This document shows positions 34,879-43,480 of a DNA stretch of 64,000 bases, in pieces (position 1 is the stretch's first letter; the number at the start of each line of letters is the position of its first letter). The DNA comes from Cerasicoccus maritimus (GTDB taxonomy: Bacteria > Verrucomicrobiota > Verrucomicrobiia > Opitutales > Cerasicoccaceae), in the NCBI GenBank assembly GCA_031296935.1, contig JAVDPD010000023.1, forward strand, positions 34,674 through 98,673, written 5' to 3'. The position numbers and the translations under genes were made by a program. The notes beneath the pieces are model-generated. The model was not told the origin of the DNA. It made no database searches and saw only the letters and a program-made list of their open reading frames with translations.

Positions 34879-35064
34879 TCAGATTTTTAGAGTAGCACGG
34901 GTGTGATAGAGGAGCTTGCGCATGGCGGCGACCATGCAGAGGCATTTTTGCAGTTTGAAGCGGTCGCCGTAGATGCTGCGTTTGCCCTGATAATGGCGCT
35001 GCCCTGATTTTCGGGGGCTAATTCGGCCATCGAAACACTCATCACCACATACAACGATCAACCT
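34879..35064 (-). pseudogene. Transposase C-terminal fragment (IS110-like)
   Basis: The open frame reads GRISPRKSGQRHYQGKRSIY then KLQKCLCMVAAMRKLL, resembling the C-terminal helix-hairpin-helix (Transposase_20) segment of IS110-type transposases. The upstream part is cut off by the MITE at 35067. It is too short to be active. Confidence 0.45.
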
Positions 35065-35066
35065 AA

Positions 35067-35227
35067 GAGGGCGTCTAAAAACTCAAGTGGTCTTCGCCGG
35101 AGTGCGTCTTCGAGGTCAAAATATCATTTCTTCATCTCGACGAAACTGGTTTCGCCTCGATTCAGAAGCCGAAATTTTGCCTCTCGAATACATCTCGCCG
35201 ACTCGATCAGACTTTTTAGACGCCCTC
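35067..35227 (-). mobile_element. 161-bp MITE, copy 2
   Basis: Same length and same 15-bp ends as copy 1 at 32398-32558, opposite orientation, flanked by a TAA target duplication (35064-35066 and 35228-35230). It interrupts the transposase fragment. The equal length and 13 differences suggest past mobilisation by a transposase acting in trans. Confidence 0.9.
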
Positions 35228-35309
35228 TAAGACATTTAAGTGAACGGCTGACGCAGATCTGATCCTCGGCAAGGCTCAGCGTTTATGTAACCAATTTCGC
35301 TGACACTCC

Positions 35310-35714
35310 CTAGCCTGGATGCCAGTGCAGCGGGTTGTTGTTAATCAGGTTCCAGATGTTGTTTGCGATGAGCACGCCAACTGTCACTAGAAACATAAGC
35401 CAAGGCGGCGCAAGTCCAAGTAAGCCCAGCAAGGCCGCCCCGCTGCCATGTTTGAAGAACGTGTAAATGCAGGCTATGGTTGCAAGTGTTTGAATCAGGA
35501 AAACCGCGATCAACCCCGGATAGTATGACTCAAGCACTGTTTCGCGTAGCCAGATCGGATAGCCGCCGCCATTCGTCCAGAATTCCGGTGTTTCCTTAAG
35601 CGCCGTAAATCCAAGGCCGATCAGGTTTAGCACGATGAACAAGGCGGACAACGCCCCGGCGGATAACAATTGCAGGGTGATCGATGATTCTTCGCTCTCT
35701 GAGTAGCTGGGCAT
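35310..35714 (-). CDS. Hypothetical three-helix membrane protein
   Basis: The 134-residue protein has helices near LLSAGALSALFIVLNLIGL, LIAVFLIQTLATIACIY and LMFLVTVGVLIANNIW. The start is ATG 35714 (another ATG at 35720). Its TAG stop lies in the end sequence of the IS remnant, so the native C terminus may have been replaced. No family was recognised. Confidence 0.6.
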   Translation of the reverse strand: MPSYSESEESSITLQLLSAGALSALFIVLNLIGLGFTALKETPEFWTNGGGYPIWLRETVLESYYPGLIAVFLIQTLATIACIYTFFKHGSGAALLGLLGLAPPWLMFLVTVGVLIANNIWNLINNNPLHWHPG

Positions 35715-35858
35715 GAGCAATTACAATGAGGTTATGGTTTTCGCGGTGGGTAGGCAACCTCGCGTCAGGCATCAGCTCCCGCATATTCGAGGGCAGTTAT
35801 TCTGATATTTCTCCGTGCTCGCGTGTAACGTTTGGATGGTTTTTCCTCAGTATAGGGT

Positions 35859-38546
35859 ATGCAGCCATCCGATTCCCATCCCGACAACCCGAGCGCGTCC
35901 GGCCCTTCGCCGGAGGATTTATTGGCGGCGGGTTTGTCCAGCAACCCTCAGCCTCAAACCTCAGACGCTGCGCCCAGCCCGGAAGACTTGGACGCCGAAT
36001 TTCCCAAGCTCGAGATCGTCGAGCTGCTGGGGCGCGGCGGCATGGGCGCGGTTTACCGGGCGCGGCAAAAGGACCTCGACCGCGATGTCGCTCTGAAGAT
36101 CTTGCGCCCCGGCTTGGAAACCGATCCCGGCTTTGCGGAACGCTTTTCCCGCGAGGCGCGCACTTTGGCGAAGCTCAACCACCCGGGCATCGTGACGCTT
36201 TACGAGTTCGGGCAAACGTCGGGCGGGCGGTTTTTCATCCTCATGGAATACGTCGACGGGATGAATCTGCGGCAGCTCCTCAATGCCGGGCGCCTGGCAC
36301 CGCGTGAAGCCTTAACCATCGTGCCGCCGCTCTGCGACGCGCTCCAATACGCGCACGACCACGGCGTGGTCCACCGCGACATCAAGCCGGAGAACATCCT
36401 CGTCGACCGCCTGGGCCGCGTGAAGATCGCCGACTTCGGACTCGTGCGTTTGGCGAATGCCAGTCCTGAAAATTCCGCATCCCCAAACACTGCTGAAGAC
36501 GGCCTGACCTTCATGGGCGAGCTCATGGGCACGCCCGCCTACATGGCCCCCGAGCAAGCCACGCAGCCCGGGCAGGTCGATCACCGTGCCGACCTCTATG
36601 CACTCGGCGTGGTTTTTTACCAAATGCTGACCGGCGAGCTGCCTGCGGCTGGCGAGCTGGAGCCGCCTTCGCGCCGCGTGTCGCTCGACGTGCGCCTCGA
36701 CGCCGTGGTGCTGCGCGCCCTGGAGCGCGACCCCGAGCGCCGCTACCACGCCGCGACGGAATTCAAAACGCAGATTGAGTCGTTGGCGGATCAGCCGGCT
36801 GCGCAAACAACGCACAAACGCACGGGCTGGAACAATCTCAATTACCGCAGCCGCGCTTCGCTCTTTGGCGTGCCGTTGATTCACGTCGCGACTGGCGTTG
36901 ACGAGCTCACCGGTCGCAAACGGGTGGCTCGGGGCATCGTTGCGGTGGGTGACATTGCGCAAGGTGTCTTTGCGATGGGCGGCCTGGCGATGGGCGTTTT
37001 TGCTTTCGGGGGCTTGAGCATCGGCGTCGTGGGCTACGGTGGTCTGGTGCTGGCGCTGCTGGGTATTGGCGGGATCGCGTTCGGGTTGCTTGCGGCGTAT
37101 GCTGGGATGGCGATTGCGCCGGTGGCCATGGGCGGCTTTGCGATAGGCTGGTATGCCAACGGCGGGCAGGCATTCGGAAAACACGTTTACACCGCGACTC
37201 AGCAGGATGCGCACGCGGTGAGCTTTTTTCAGAGCTTTCCGCGCGAAGCAGTGAGCTGGCTAGGCTTGGGCAACGTGGCAATCCTCGTGGCAGGTTTTGC
37301 AATGATGGCCGTGTTTTACACCTGGGCCGCTGCTCGAAGCAAAGGCCCCAATGCCTCGCAGCGTGAGAATGAGCTCAAGGCGCCGGGGCCTGCGTCCTTG
37401 CCGTTGGGCTTGGCGACCTTGTTCATGTTTTTAACGACGATTTATTGTGGATTTCTGATGTTTGGCGCGCAGGACTTGCCAACGGAAGTCGCGGTGCATT
37501 TCAATGCCAGTGGCGTGCCGGATTCGTGGGCAAACCGCGGGGTGGCCATGCTCGTGATGCTGGTAGTGGGCTTGGGCGTTCCGTATTTCCTGGTGATGTT
37601 GTTCGCGATGGTGCGCCTGTTGCCAAACTATTTGATCTCGCTGCCGCATGCGGATTTTTGGCTCGCGCCGGAACGCGAAGCGATCACGCACCGCGCTTTT
37701 GTACGTTATGGCTTGGGGATCGCGTGTATCGTGATGGCTTTGTTTTGCGTGGTTCAGTTGCTGGGGCAATATGCAAACCTGCGTGAGCCGGTGCATTTGC
37801 CAATGCCCGCAATGTGGACGGTGATGGCGGGCGCACTCGGCATGATCGGAGTCTGGATGTTCTGCTTCTGGCGACGATTCTCCAAACCGCGCACCGAATT
37901 TGATACGCCGACTGCACCGGCCAAAAACCAACCGAAATGGCTGCGCGTGCTGGCACCATGGTGGCTGGTGTTGTTGATCACCGCAGCCGTGATGCTGCCC
38001 GTGCAAACGGCGGTGTTGATCATGTTGGCGCAACAGAGTGAGGCTGAACTCCTGCTGGCGGATCAAGGAGTTGCGGTCGACTGGTCGGCGCGTTTGGACC
38101 CGCTCATCGACGACACGGATCACGTGGTCTTAGATTTAGCAACCGGCCAAACGATGCGACTCGACGCAGACACCGTCGAAGAGGCGGATTTGCCGCCGTT
38201 CGCGCTGATCTACAACCGCGTGAGTGATACGGATGGCCTGACTGGCGAGGTCATAGAAACGCGGGAGTTCCTCATCACGAAGGCGCAGGATTTTCGGCTG
38301 GCAAAGTTGTCCAAAGAATTTGCTTTGGAAACGACTGCTTCCTTACTGCGTAAAACGCTCATTCACGAGTCCATCACCCACAAAGCCGAGACCGAGCTTG
38401 GGCTGAATTATCAGCAAGTTTCTATAGAGAAGGAATCATGGTGTGGCTATCTCATCACTGCGAATGACGGGCAAGAGCAAGTCGGCGTTTTACGTATCAC
38501 GCCGCAAGGTGAGAGCCTCTTCATTGAATCTAAAAAACTCCAATGA
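35859..38546 (+). CDS. Membrane Ser/Thr protein kinase fused to a DUF1648 domain
   Basis: The 895-residue protein has a complete Hanks-type kinase domain (about 52-310): glycine loop LGRGGMGAVY, Lys80, Glu99, HRDIKPEN (His172, Asp174), DFG at 192-194 and GTPAYMAPEQ. A repeated glycine-rich hydrophobic region (about 360-445) and further membrane helices follow. Around residues 515-575, LPTEVAVHFNASGVPDSWAN is a DUF1648 (SdpI-type) motif. The C-terminal 150 residues are soluble. It overlaps the sigma factor gene by four bases, so the kinase probably controls that sigma factor. Confidence 0.85.
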   Translation: MQPSDSHPDNPSASGPSPEDLLAAGLSSNPQPQTSDAAPSPEDLDAEFPKLEIVELLGRGGMGAVYRARQKDLDRDVALKILRPGLETDPGFAERFSREARTLAKLNHPGIVTLYEFGQTSGGRFFILMEYVDGMNLRQLLNAGRLAPREALTIVPPLCDALQYAHDHGVVHRDIKPENILVDRLGRVKIADFGLVRLANASPENSASPNTAEDGLTFMGELMGTPAYMAPEQATQPGQVDHRADLYALGVVFYQMLTGELPAAGELEPPSRRVSLDVRLDAVVLRALERDPERRYHAATEFKTQIESLADQPAAQTTHKRTGWNNLNYRSRASLFGVPLIHVATGVDELTGRKRVARGIVAVGDIAQGVFAMGGLAMGVFAFGGLSIGVVGYGGLVLALLGIGGIAFGLLAAYAGMAIAPVAMGGFAIGWYANGGQAFGKHVYTATQQDAHAVSFFQSFPREAVSWLGLGNVAILVAGFAMMAVFYTWAAARSKGPNASQRENELKAPGPASLPLGLATLFMFLTTIYCGFLMFGAQDLPTEVAVHFNASGVPDSWANRGVAMLVMLVVGLGVPYFLVMLFAMVRLLPNYLISLPHADFWLAPEREAITHRAFVRYGLGIACIVMALFCVVQLLGQYANLREPVHLPMPAMWTVMAGALGMIGVWMFCFWRRFSKPRTEFDTPTAPAKNQPKWLRVLAPWWLVLLITAAVMLPVQTAVLIMLAQQSEAELLLADQGVAVDWSARLDPLIDDTDHVVLDLATGQTMRLDADTVEEADLPPFALIYNRVSDTDGLTGEVIETREFLITKAQDFRLAKLSKEFALETTASLLRKTLIHESITHKAETELGLNYQQVSIEKESWCGYLITANDGQEQVGVLRITPQGESLFIESKKLQ

Positions 38547-39241
38547 GCGCTGGCTTCCACACGACTCGCTGGACCCTGGTCCTCGCCGCTGTACAGCCTG
38601 ATGACGCGTCGGCGCGGCGGGCGTTGGGGGAGTTGTGCCAGGTGTATCGCGGGCCGCTGCTCGCGCATGCTAAGCGGCGCGGGTTGAATGCCATTGACGC
38701 CGAAGACGCCGTGCAGGGTTTTTACGAACGTTTGTTGAGGCTGGAGTCACTAGGCGCGGCGCGGCAGGAGCGTGGGCGCTTTCGGTCGTTTTTGTTGGGT
38801 TCGTTTAACCACTACTTGGCGGATCGCCGCGACTACGAGCGTGCTGCCAAGCGGGGCGGGGGCATGGTCGCGTCGGTGGACTCCGCGGAGTTTGCCATTG
38901 AAGATTTCGCTGCCGAAACGCCGGATGCCGCCTTTGACAAAGCCTGGGCCTTGGCGTTGCTCGACGCCGTGCTTGCGCGCTTGCAGGGTGAGCTCGCAGA
39001 CGCGGGCAAGGCCGCGTGGTTCGAGGCTTTGTCGCCGTTGCTCGGCGGGAAGGATGATGCGGTCAGCCAAGCGAAACTCGCGGTGCAATTGGGGCTCAGC
39101 GAGACTGCGTTTCGCGTGGCGTTGCATCGTCTGCGCAAGCGCTACAAGGAGCTGCTGCGCGCGGAAGTCGCCGAGACGCTGGCTAAGCCCGAGCAAGTGG
39201 ATGACGAGCTGCGGCACCTAATCGCGGCGTTGCGTGGCTAA
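38543..39241 (+). CDS. ECF-type RNA polymerase sigma factor
   Basis: The 232-residue protein has region 2 (LCQVYRGPLLAHAKRRGLNA, DAEDAVQGFYERLL, RFRSFLLGSFNHYLADRRDY) and region 4 helix-turn-helix (LSETAFRVALHRLRKRYKEL). It begins with FHTTRWTLVLAA, a signature frequent in PVC-group sigma factors encoded next to Ser/Thr kinases. No anti-sigma gene is adjacent; the fused membrane kinase upstream, overlapping by ATGA, is the likely controller. Confidence 0.82.
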   Translation: MSAGFHTTRWTLVLAAVQPDDASARRALGELCQVYRGPLLAHAKRRGLNAIDAEDAVQGFYERLLRLESLGAARQERGRFRSFLLGSFNHYLADRRDYERAAKRGGGMVASVDSAEFAIEDFAAETPDAAFDKAWALALLDAVLARLQGELADAGKAAWFEALSPLLGGKDDAVSQAKLAVQLGLSETAFRVALHRLRKRYKELLRAEVAETLAKPEQVDDELRHLIAALRG

Positions 39242-39272
39242 AGGCTGATCATTGTCTTTGTGTTGCACAAAA

Positions 39273-39300
39273 AACGGCCAGGCTTGAGGGCCTGACCGTT
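39273..39300. terminator. Bidirectional terminator between sigma factor and leuA
   Basis: AACGGCCAGGC and GCCTGACCGTT form an imperfect stem flanked by A-run on the left, giving a U-tract for the minus-strand leuA transcript. Confidence 0.7.
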
Positions 39301-39322
39301 GGTCAATTTCTTTGCCGATTAA

Positions 39323-41110
39323 CTACACCGCGCGCAAACGATTGTAGGCGCTGACGAGGGCCTTGAGGCCCGCTACTTCGATCGACGGGTTGATGCCGCA
39401 ACCCCAGTAGTGCTTACCGGTTGCTTCGTTCACGATCTGCACGTAGGCAGCGGCGTCCGATGCTGAGCCGCCGGTGATGGCATGGCTGCGGTAGTCGGTC
39501 ACGCGGAAGTCCTTGAGGCCTTCCTTCTCCAAGGCGTGGGCGAGGGCGTTGATCGGGCCATTGCCGAAGCCTTCGGTGACGATCTTTTTGCCTTCGAAGG
39601 TCAGCGAAAACGTCCAGCCGAACTCATCGCCAGCTGCGGTCGGGCGCTTGGCGCGCTGGTGGACGAGGGCGCCGTCGTCGTTCGCGGCTTCCACGTGGGT
39701 CTCGTCGTGATCGCGCAGCTTCAGGGGGCCGTCGCGGTTGACGAACTCCGTGAAGAAGGCGTCGCGAATTTCATCCACGGACAGTTCGCGGCTTTGCGAA
39801 TCGGCCTGTGCGCTGACGAAGTTACCCACCTCGGGGTGCATGGACTTGGGCAGCTCCAAGCCGTGCTCGCGATCGAGCACGTAGGCCACGCCGCCCTTGC
39901 CGGACTGGCTGTTGATGCGGATGATCGCCTCGTAGTTGCGGCCGAGGTCCTGCGGATCGATGGTCAAATACGGCACCGCCCACTCGATGGTATCCGTGCT
40001 TTCCCCTTCTCCCTGCTGACTTCTCGCTTCTGCCTCACGCTTGATGATGTCCATGCCCTTCTTGATGGCGTCCTGGTGGCTGCCGGAGAAGGCCGTGAAG
40101 ACGAGCTCGCCCGCGTAGGGGTGGCGCTCGTGCACGCCCATGCGCGTCAGGCGCTCATACACCATGCGGATTTCGTCCAGGTTGGAAAAGTCCAAGCCGG
40201 TCTCAATGCCGTGGCTATTCAAGTTCAAGGCGACGGTGACGATGTCCAGGTTGCCGGTGCGCTCGCCGTTGCCGAACAAGGTGCCTTCGACGCGGTCAGC
40301 GCCAGCCAGCATCGCCAACTCGGTGGCGGCGGTGCCGGTGCCGCGGTCGTTGTGGGTGTGCAGGGATACCTGGACCTTGTTGCGAATGCCGTCGGCCTTC
40401 AATTGATTGCAGAACCACTCGATCATGTCGGCGTGGACGTTGGGCGTGGCCCATTCCACGGTGGCCGGCAAGTTGAGGATGATCGGCTCTTCCTCGGTCG
40501 GGCCCCAGACGTCGGTCACGGCCTTACACACGTCGTAAGCGTAATCCAGCTCGGTGTCGCTGAAGCTCTCGGGCGAGTATTGGAAGAGGATCTTGCCGTC
40601 GCGCGGCTCGTTGGCCAATTCGCGGACCAGCTTGGCGCCCTCGACTGCGATGTCCTTGATCTTCTCGCGGCTGGCGTCGCCGAAGGTCACGCGGCGCTGC
40701 AGGGGCGAGGTGCTGTTGTAGAGGTGCACGATGGCGCTCTTGACGCCCTCCAGCGCCTCAAAGGTGCGGCGGATCAAATGCTCGCGCGCTTGCACCAGGC
40801 ATTGCACGGTGACGTCGTCCGGGATCAAGTTTTCATCGACCAAGCGGCGGAAAAAGCGGAACTCGGTGTCGGACGCGGATGGGAAGCCAATCTCGATTTG
40901 CTTGAAGCCGATGCGGCAGAGCATTTGGAAATACTCCAGCTTTTCCTCGACGCTCATCGGGATGGCGAGGGCTTGGTTGCCGTCGCGCAAGTCAACGCTG
41001 GCCCAGATGGGCGCGCGCTCGATATGATTGTCTGGCCACGTGCGGTTGGGCAAGCGGGTCTCGAACTTCTCGTGGAAGGGGCGGTATTTACGCAATGATG
41101 CGGGTTTCAT
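39323..41110 (-). CDS. leuA: 2-isopropylmalate synthase
   Basis: The 595-residue protein carries the TIM-barrel active site of the LeuA family: SVDLRDGNQALA, QIEIGFPSAS, HTHNDRGTGTA with the metal-binding histidines, and GERTGNLDIVTVAL. The C-terminal regulatory domain (about 440-590) contains GCGINPSIEVAGLKALVSAY. It is the long type (LeuA2), as in actinobacteria. It commits 2-oxoisovalerate to leucine and should be feedback-inhibited by leucine. The start is ATG 41110. Transcription probably starts near 41330 and passes a leader peptide and attenuator. Confidence 0.95.
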   Translation of the reverse strand: MKPASLRKYRPFHEKFETRLPNRTWPDNHIERAPIWASVDLRDGNQALAIPMSVEEKLEYFQMLCRIGFKQIEIGFPSASDTEFRFFRRLVDENLIPDDVTVQCLVQAREHLIRRTFEALEGVKSAIVHLYNSTSPLQRRVTFGDASREKIKDIAVEGAKLVRELANEPRDGKILFQYSPESFSDTELDYAYDVCKAVTDVWGPTEEEPIILNLPATVEWATPNVHADMIEWFCNQLKADGIRNKVQVSLHTHNDRGTGTAATELAMLAGADRVEGTLFGNGERTGNLDIVTVALNLNSHGIETGLDFSNLDEIRMVYERLTRMGVHERHPYAGELVFTAFSGSHQDAIKKGMDIIKREAEARSQQGEGESTDTIEWAVPYLTIDPQDLGRNYEAIIRINSQSGKGGVAYVLDREHGLELPKSMHPEVGNFVSAQADSQSRELSVDEIRDAFFTEFVNRDGPLKLRDHDETHVEAANDDGALVHQRAKRPTAAGDEFGWTFSLTFEGKKIVTEGFGNGPINALAHALEKEGLKDFRVTDYRSHAITGGSASDAAAYVQIVNEATGKHYWGCGINPSIEVAGLKALVSAYNRLRAV

Positions 41111-41189
41111 GGCAAAAGTATATCAGTGAAGGTTGATCGCAGGCCTGCCAAGCGCTAATCCGCGCATGCCACAGGCAGGCCAAGAATGA

Positions 41190-41217
41190 AAAACGGCTAA
41201 TTGCCGGAGGTTTTTTT
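41190..41217 (-). terminator. Candidate leuA attenuator hairpin
   Basis: On the minus strand AAAAACCTCCGGC-AATTA-GCCGTTTTT can fold with GGC/GCC and AAAAAC/GTTTTT pairing around a small bulge, giving a U-tract end. It lies between the leader peptide and leuA. Confidence 0.45.
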
Positions 41218-41278
41218 GCTTAAACCGGGGAAACGTCCCCGCGGCCTCATCGGGCCATGACGAAATTACTAGTCCCCC

Positions 41279-41326
41279 TCAGGGGAGAAGCTTGGCGGCC
41301 GCGAGTTGTAGGAAGGCGCGCTTCAT
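41279..41326 (-). CDS. leuL: Leucine-rich leader peptide of leuA (predicted)
   Basis: A 15-codon reading frame, MKRAFLQLAAAKLLP, has four leucine codons (CTA, CTC, CTT, CTC). It starts about 10 bases after a consensus -10 box, so it would be nearly leaderless. The position upstream of leuA and the downstream hairpin fit ribosome-mediated attenuation by charged tRNA-Leu. It is a prediction; no family evidence exists for such a short peptide. Confidence 0.5.
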   Translation of the reverse strand: MKRAFLQLAAAKLLP

Positions 41327-41336
41327 GATTGGGGAG

Positions 41337-41366
41337 GATATACGCCCGCGCGGGGCGGGATGTCAA
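41337..41366 (-). promoter_or_regulatory. Sigma-70-type promoter of the leuA leader
   Basis: A perfect TTGACA (41366-41361), an 18-base spacer and TATATC (41342-41337) face leuA. It overlaps the sequence immediately after the small membrane-protein gene. Confidence 0.65.
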
Positions 41367-41378
41367 GGCCCGAGGTGA

Positions 41379-41690
41379 CTAGTCGTAATTTGCCATTTCG
41401 TGCATGAACCAGAGAATCAGTAAACAAGGCGTATAGGCAATCAAGAGGCCGGGGAGGTTGTAATACCAGTAACGTATATGTTGGGAAACTCGGATTTGTG
41501 GCAGTTTCGCATAGCCGATGGCCAGCGTCAGCGCCACATGTGCTAGTAACGGTAAACCAAGCGCTGCGGCGGTATATGCGGATTCGTAGATTTTGAAAAA
41601 ATGAATAAGCCAGTTCAGCGCGATGTAGAGCAGTATCTGAGCAATCCACGAGGTAAAGCCAGAGAGAACACCATTGATGAAAACCGGCAT
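41379..41690 (-). CDS. Small membrane protein
   Basis: The 103-residue protein has about three membrane helices (WIAQILLYIALNWLIHFF, AAALGLPLLAHVALTLAIGY, LLIAYTPCLLILWFM). No family was recognised. It follows the sirtuin gene by seven bases and is probably the last gene of that operon. Confidence 0.65.
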   Translation of the reverse strand: MPVFINGVLSGFTSWIAQILLYIALNWLIHFFKIYESAYTAAALGLPLLAHVALTLAIGYAKLPQIRVSQHIRYWYYNLPGLLIAYTPCLLILWFMHEMANYD

Positions 41691-41697
41691 TTTGCTT

Positions 41698-42393
41698 CTA
41701 CGCTTGTAGCCAGTTCTTCGCTAACGATGGCACTACGCTTGCCGCCTTGCCGCGCATCCATTTGAAATGACGGGGAGGGTAATCGACTTCCAAGGTGACC
41801 AAGTATTTTTCGGAATGGAAGTGCGCCTTCTTGAGCAAGCCCGCAGCGGGATATACCTGCAACGACGTGCCCACGACGAGCACTTTACCGGCGTCGACAA
41901 ATTCACGGGCGGCGGGCTCGATGTTGATCACCATTTCGCCGAACCACACGATGTTGGGGCGGAGCTGGCTGCCTTTTTCGCAAAGGTCGCCGAGGTTGAG
42001 GTCGGCCAGGCCGCGCTCGTAAATTAAACTCGGGTCCGCCGTGCTGCGCGCCTCGGTGAGGAGTCCATGCAGGTGGAGCACATTGGTCGAGCCCGCCCGC
42101 TCATGGAGGTCGTCGACGTTTTGTGTAATGACTACTACTTCGTATTTTTCCTCGAGCCGAGCAATGGCTTCGTGGGCGGCGTTGGGCTGGGCGTTGCGGG
42201 CTTGGGCGCGGCGCTGGTTGTAGAACTCGAGCACGAGGCCGGGATCGCGGGCAAAGGCTTCTGGCGTGGCGACGTCTTCCACGCGGTAGTTATTCCAGAG
42301 GCCGTCGTTGTCGCGAAAGGTCTTCAGCCCGCTTTCCGCGCTGACGCCGGCGCCGGTGAAGACGACGATTTTCTGCGGGTTAATGGACGGCAT
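41698..42393 (-). CDS. cobB: Sir2-family NAD-dependent protein deacylase
   Basis: The 231-residue protein has the NAD-binding motif GAGVSAESG (14-22), TQNVDDLHERAG and catalytic His109 in LHLHG. Tyr58 and Arg61 in FYNQRR match the class III (desuccinylase/demalonylase) pattern. The usual two CxxC zinc motifs are missing; the region reads TEARSTADPSLIYERG with one later Cys. It consumes NAD and gives nicotinamide. The start lies one base from the upstream lipoprotein stop. Confidence 0.85.
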   Translation of the reverse strand: MPSINPQKIVVFTGAGVSAESGLKTFRDNDGLWNNYRVEDVATPEAFARDPGLVLEFYNQRRAQARNAQPNAAHEAIARLEEKYEVVVITQNVDDLHERAGSTNVLHLHGLLTEARSTADPSLIYERGLADLNLGDLCEKGSQLRPNIVWFGEMVINIEPAAREFVDAGKVLVVGTSLQVYPAAGLLKKAHFHSEKYLVTLEVDYPPRHFKWMRGKAASVVPSLAKNWLQA

Positions 42394-42394
42394 C

Positions 42395-43372
42395 TTAGGT
42401 GGGGTCGACAGTCGTCTGTTCGAGATTGCTGAATTTGAGGTGCTCGGCGCCCGGGCCGTCTTGGATGAAAAACACGGAGTTGCCGTCGAGCGTGGCGCGG
42501 ACGATCATTTTCCCGTGTCCTTCGACTTCGAAGGAACCGTCGTCCTCGGCGTAGATCGTGTGGGCCGCGGTTCTGCCAATTTCGAGTTCGATATTGGGCG
42601 CGGTCTGTTGCTGGAAGTATTTCCATGCCATTATAGGCGATTGAAACGTCGTTTGGCCGGTTGTTTGTGTATTGAGTGTGGCTTGCTTGCGGCGAGCTAA
42701 ATCGTAGGCGCGAGTCACGGACTGATACTGTTGGAAATTTCTGCTGAGGCTCGCCAGCCAGTTGATGTCTGCGCGTGCCTGTAGGCCCTCGTTGCCGGGC
42801 TGATCGGCTAGTTTTTCCAGCGTGGCATGGTCCATGCGCATTTGATTTGAGATATCGTTGATGCTGGGGACCATTGTTTCCACGCTGATTGCCCTGAAGA
42901 GTGGAATGTATCGCTTGTGGAGAGACTCGCGGCTGGTGAACATTTCTGGTTCGCCTGAATCGTTGTAGAACTCGCTCTCGACTGGCGCCGGGTATTGTTG
43001 GCGTAGCGCATTGATTTGCTCAGTGATCTTCTGGTAATCCTCTGCGGACACGATATCGCTGGGTTGCTTCATGGATGTCTTGGGCGGGGTTAAGTAAGCC
43101 TGAAGCAGGTTCTGCTGGTTCGTGATCAGCTCAACAATTTTGTTCGGAATAGGATCGATGGAAATAACTTCCACAACAGGCTCAATGTTGCCGGGCATCC
43201 CCTGTAGCCGAACTGCGCCGGTCGTGACCGCTTGGGGGGCGTCGGTCGATGCATGAAGCTTGGAGGAGTCAGCGGCGCTTACCTTCGCAGACGTCTGAGC
43301 GGCTGGCTCTTGTTTGCCACAGCCGACAGCAAGAAAAGCGAAAATCATGAGCAGGGTGATTGTAAACCTCAT
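42395..43372 (-). CDS. Hypothetical lipoprotein
   Basis: From ATG 43372 the 325-residue protein has a lipoprotein signal (MRFTITLLMIFAFLAVGC, lipidated Cys18). A low-complexity linker and a mainly helical domain follow. A C-terminal 60-residue beta segment contains AEDDGSFEVEGHGKMIVRA. ATG 43396 is an alternative. It is unrecognised, and is first in a three-gene operon with the sirtuin and small membrane protein. Confidence 0.7.
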   Translation of the reverse strand: MRFTITLLMIFAFLAVGCGKQEPAAQTSAKVSAADSSKLHASTDAPQAVTTGAVRLQGMPGNIEPVVEVISIDPIPNKIVELITNQQNLLQAYLTPPKTSMKQPSDIVSAEDYQKITEQINALRQQYPAPVESEFYNDSGEPEMFTSRESLHKRYIPLFRAISVETMVPSINDISNQMRMDHATLEKLADQPGNEGLQARADINWLASLSRNFQQYQSVTRAYDLARRKQATLNTQTTGQTTFQSPIMAWKYFQQQTAPNIELEIGRTAAHTIYAEDDGSFEVEGHGKMIVRATLDGNSVFFIQDGPGAEHLKFSNLEQTTVDPT

Positions 43373-43480
43373 GGCGTAATTTAAGGATCGCCTCATCCTG
43401 CGCGCAATCAGAATTAGCGGTTTTGGTGGGCATTCGGATTTTCTTTACCTCCTATCATCCGATGAACGAAATTGATGAAA

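Larger units (their letters stand above)
34781..35310. mobile_element. IS remnant with matching ends, nested MITE inside
   Basis: TAGGGAGTGTC at 34778-34788 recurs inverted at 35302-35312, with partial matching continuing inward (16 of 20). The roughly 530-bp interval holds a transposase C-terminal fragment and the second 161-bp MITE. The ends overlap the stop codons of both flanking convergent genes. Confidence 0.55.

Noticed and set aside
39482-41098. 538-codon open frame antisense to leuA
   Set aside because: leuA is certain and the antisense frame has no recognisable motif.
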